A stretch of 64,000 nt of DNA from the NCBI GenBank assembly GCA_002077065.1, contig NAJO01000044.1:248001-312000 (forward strand). The letters are read 5' to 3'. Positions 62,990 to 64,000 of the stretch are shown in pieces. Within the stretch, counting starts at the first letter, position 1. Each line of letters begins with the position of its first letter. The translations under genes and the position numbers were made by a program. The notes under the pieces were generated by a model. That model was not told where the DNA came from, ran no database searches, and worked only from the letters and a program-made list of their open reading frames with translations. Origin of the DNA: Cryoendolithus antarcticus (taxonomy: Eukaryota; Ascomycota; Dothideomycetes; Cladosporiales; Cladosporiaceae).

Positions 62990-64000
62990 GAGGATTTCGT
63001 GCCGGCGACGCTTCAGCATTACCAGCGCTGGCGGACAAGCCAGAACCCGTCGCCACAGTGGATATCAACACGCTTCTGGAGGGGCCGAATGGTCGATTAT
63101 CTCCTGGAAATGCCAGTGCTACCTCGAGGACTTCGCGGACATCTCGAACCTCGAGGGAATCACGATCGTCGATGTCGACGAGCGCAGGCCCGCATCACAG
63201 AACGTCGTCGGCTCAAGCATCGACAGCACTTACGTCTGTGACTCCGGTTCCTGTGACGACCACTTCTCGCAGTGTTCCGAGTCCCCCACTCTATCAGCTT
63301 CACCCGCAGTCGAATCACTATCCGACAATGCAGCCTTCATCGCACCTTGCTTCGAATTACCATGCTCAGCTGCCATCGTTCGCTCAGACGATGTCGGAAC
63401 ATCGACAATACTATCCGACATCAATGCCTGATCCGCGCTTACCTCCGCAATTGCCTCAACTGTATACTGGTGCAGCGACAAGTAACAAACGTCTTGCGCC
63501 ACCACATCCTGCAGAGACGCCGGCGAAGAAGAAGCAATCTAAATGGACTGCTGATGAGGATGCTTCGATTATCGAGCTTCGCGGCAATGGCATGAAGTGG
63601 GAAGACATCTCGAAGCAGCTTCCTGGTCGCAGCGCGATCAGCTGTCGGCTGAGGTTCCAGAACTACCTTGAAAGACGGTCGGAGTGGGACGAGGAGAAGA
63701 AGAACAAGTTGGCGCGGCTTTACGAGAGGTGTGTTACGCAGTGGTCGACTCTTCCATATTCGAGCAGCAACACTGACACGTCACTTCCAGATTCAAGAAA
63801 GACATGTGGGAAAAGATCTCCAAAGAAATGGCACTCCCCTGGCGAGCAGCCGAAGCGATGCACTGGCAAATCGGCGAAATCGAAATGGCGCAACGCGCAA
63901 ACGTGCCAGTCTTTCATCTCGCAGGTCAGGCCTTAAGCGCAAGCAGTAACACCCCGTCGTCTGGCCTGCTCGTAGACAATCGAGGTAGCACATCACCTTC
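62990..64000 (+). CDS. Myb/SANT DNA-binding protein, 5' exon uncertain, 3' end outside the window
   Basis: The frame runs from a probable splice acceptor near 63020 to AG at about 63730, then resumes after an intron (GTGTGT..TTCCAG) at about 63792 and stays open to the window edge. The first part is Ser/Thr/Pro-rich with TSRTSRTSRTSRESRSS. The Myb-like domain reads QSKWTADEDASIIELRGNGM, KWEDISKQLPGRSAISCRLR, FQNYLERRSEWDEEKKNKL and, across the intron, ARLYERFKKDMWEKISKEMA then LPWRAAEAMHWQIGE. This tandem of a Myb helix triplet and a WRAAEAMHWQ helix is a recurring arrangement in unnamed fungal Myb regulators. The start codon was not found. Confidence 0.75.

Overview
The window is nuclear DNA of a filamentous ascomycete (Pezizomycotina; gene style and the lineage-type orphan families suggest a Dothideomycete, which is inference). 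Many genes carry introns of about 50-150 bases with GT..AG ends and CTAAC/CTGAC-like branch sites. The gene set is typically fungal: Scd6, a Pho89-type phosphate symporter, a CENP-C/Mif2 with its cupin domain, Abp2, an S10 carboxypeptidase and a GPI-type aspartic protease. No rRNA, tRNA, CRISPR array or intact transposon was recognised.

Layout. 1-19 kb is an accessory-looking stretch. It holds a truncated gene at the left edge, two orphan proteins with Cys motifs, and a dispersed family of F-box-like proteins (an LPxEL start motif followed by a VxDLxF core) in several states: intact (3431-4390, 8660-9839, 17685-18533), interrupted by one stop codon (2076-3161), lacking an obvious start (7808-8555) and decayed fragments (18655-18974, perhaps 16848-17352). 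Conserved genes sit between them: SCD6 and PEX39 as a divergent pair, and PHO89 with CACGTG boxes upstream. 19.8-23.6 kb has a TCP11-domain protein fused to a multi-pass membrane region, opposite a second membrane protein. 24-34 kb carries a serine carboxypeptidase with an apparent 1-base frameshift, GAPDH, an aspartic protease, a CMP/dCMP-type deaminase and a peroxisomal (SKL) acyl-CoA dehydrogenase.

35-48 kb is a conserved block: replication factor C subunit Rfc4, a GH47 mannosidase, a broken coiled-coil gene, a large alpha/beta hydrolase, the Sly41 transporter, a THEM6-like thioesterase and the proteasome alpha5 subunit Pup2. 48-60 kb gathers genes of chromosome segregation and the microtubule system: gamma-tubulin complex GCP2, the ARS-binding protein Abp2, a small membrane protein, Mif2/CENP-C and tubulin cofactor B. 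The right end is mostly non-coding and then enters a Myb/SANT protein that runs off the window.

Main points of interest: (i) the F-box-like family with members at different stages of decay, one broken by a single Trp-to-stop change; (ii) a 72-base ungapped match (60 identities) between 18564-18635 and the 3' coding end of the carboxypeptidase at 24482-24553; (iii) single-base lesions in the carboxypeptidase and the coiled-coil gene; (iv) the TCP11-membrane fusion; (v) very small exons (13 and 25 bases) in PUP2 and PHO89. All exon boundaries were read by eye from splice motifs, frame and family similarity; none was tested against transcripts.
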